This document shows positions 13,691-13,728 of a DNA stretch of 13,728 bases, piece by piece. Location of the stretch: assembly GCA_964499235.1 (NCBI GenBank), contig CAZCKC010000100.1:1-13728 (forward strand). The letters run 5' to 3'. This DNA comes from JAFGRR01 sp964499235 (GTDB lineage Bacteria; Planctomycetota; Phycisphaerae; UBA1845; Fen-1342). The position numbers and the translations under genes are program-made. The notes under the pieces were generated by a model, which was not told the origin of the DNA, searched no databases, and worked only from the letters and a program-made list of their open reading frames with translations. Positions within the stretch are counted from its first letter, which is position 1. The number at the start of each line of letters is the position of its first letter.

Positions 13691-13728
13691 GCCACCGTAG
13701 CTCAATTGGCAGAGCAGCGGTTTTGTAA
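13691..13728 (+). tRNA. tRNA-Thr(TGT), 5' half, cut by window end
   Basis: The acceptor strand is GCCACCG, then TA, D-stem GCTC with loop AATTGGCA and GAGC, A, anticodon stem strand GCGGT and loop TTTGTAA. With T32-T33 before it and A37-A38 after, the anticodon is TGT, reading ACA threonine codons. Only positions 1-38 are present because the window stops at the end of the anticodon loop. Confidence 0.85.

Overview
The window looks like high-GC chromosomal DNA from a Gram-negative, probably uncultured bacterium. Two runs of exactly 100 Ns (5845-5944 and 8614-8713) are typical of a scaffolded draft or metagenome assembly. Lipobox-type lipoproteins, a YceI-type periplasmic protein, an ECF sigma/zinc-finger anti-sigma pair and a secreted formylglycine-generating-enzyme (SUMF1) family protein would suit the Planctomycetota, but that is inference; no phylogenetic marker is complete. 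Only the first half of a tRNA-Thr(TGT) is present, cut by the right edge.

Layout. Positions 1-513 hold the decayed remains of a two-gene, AbiE-like toxin-antitoxin pair. A biotin-synthase-like radical SAM gene (654-1682, minus) faces away from a plus-strand pair: a glucose 1-dehydrogenase-like SDR (2036-2869) and an (alpha/alpha)6-barrel glycoside hydrolase resembling neutral invertase or amylo-alpha-1,6-glucosidase (2906-4183). Together these could release glucose and oxidise it. A mercuric-reductase-like flavoprotein disulfide reductase (4193-5575, minus) converges on them. After a gap comes a CPA1 Na+/H+ antiporter (6045-7349, minus) and a long stretch with no intact gene, carrying a frameshifted peroxiredoxin-like remnant (about 7661-7957, minus).

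The most interesting part is the minus-strand cluster read from 12047 down to 8005: ECF sigma factor, overlapping zinc-finger (ZAS) anti-sigma factor, a 67-residue membrane protein with a CPLC motif, a secreted SUMF1/FGE-family protein that keeps both active-site cysteines but carries a long His/Asp-rich insertion, a small two-helix membrane protein ending in a Cys-Cys pair, a small lipoprotein with NPC motifs, and a YceI-family protein with a C-terminal run of NPCGGK/NPCNPCG repeats. The same cysteine motif in two neighbouring exported proteins, next to an FGE-type enzyme under its own sigma/anti-sigma pair, suggests a regulated envelope system for metal (perhaps copper) or redox stress that I do not recognise as a described one. 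The cluster is bordered by gene fragments: the peroxiredoxin remnant on the left and a 5'-truncated rhodanese on the right.

The right end holds a lipoprotein of alpha/beta-hydrolase type (12565-13386, plus), a structured inverted repeat, and the truncated tRNA-Thr gene.
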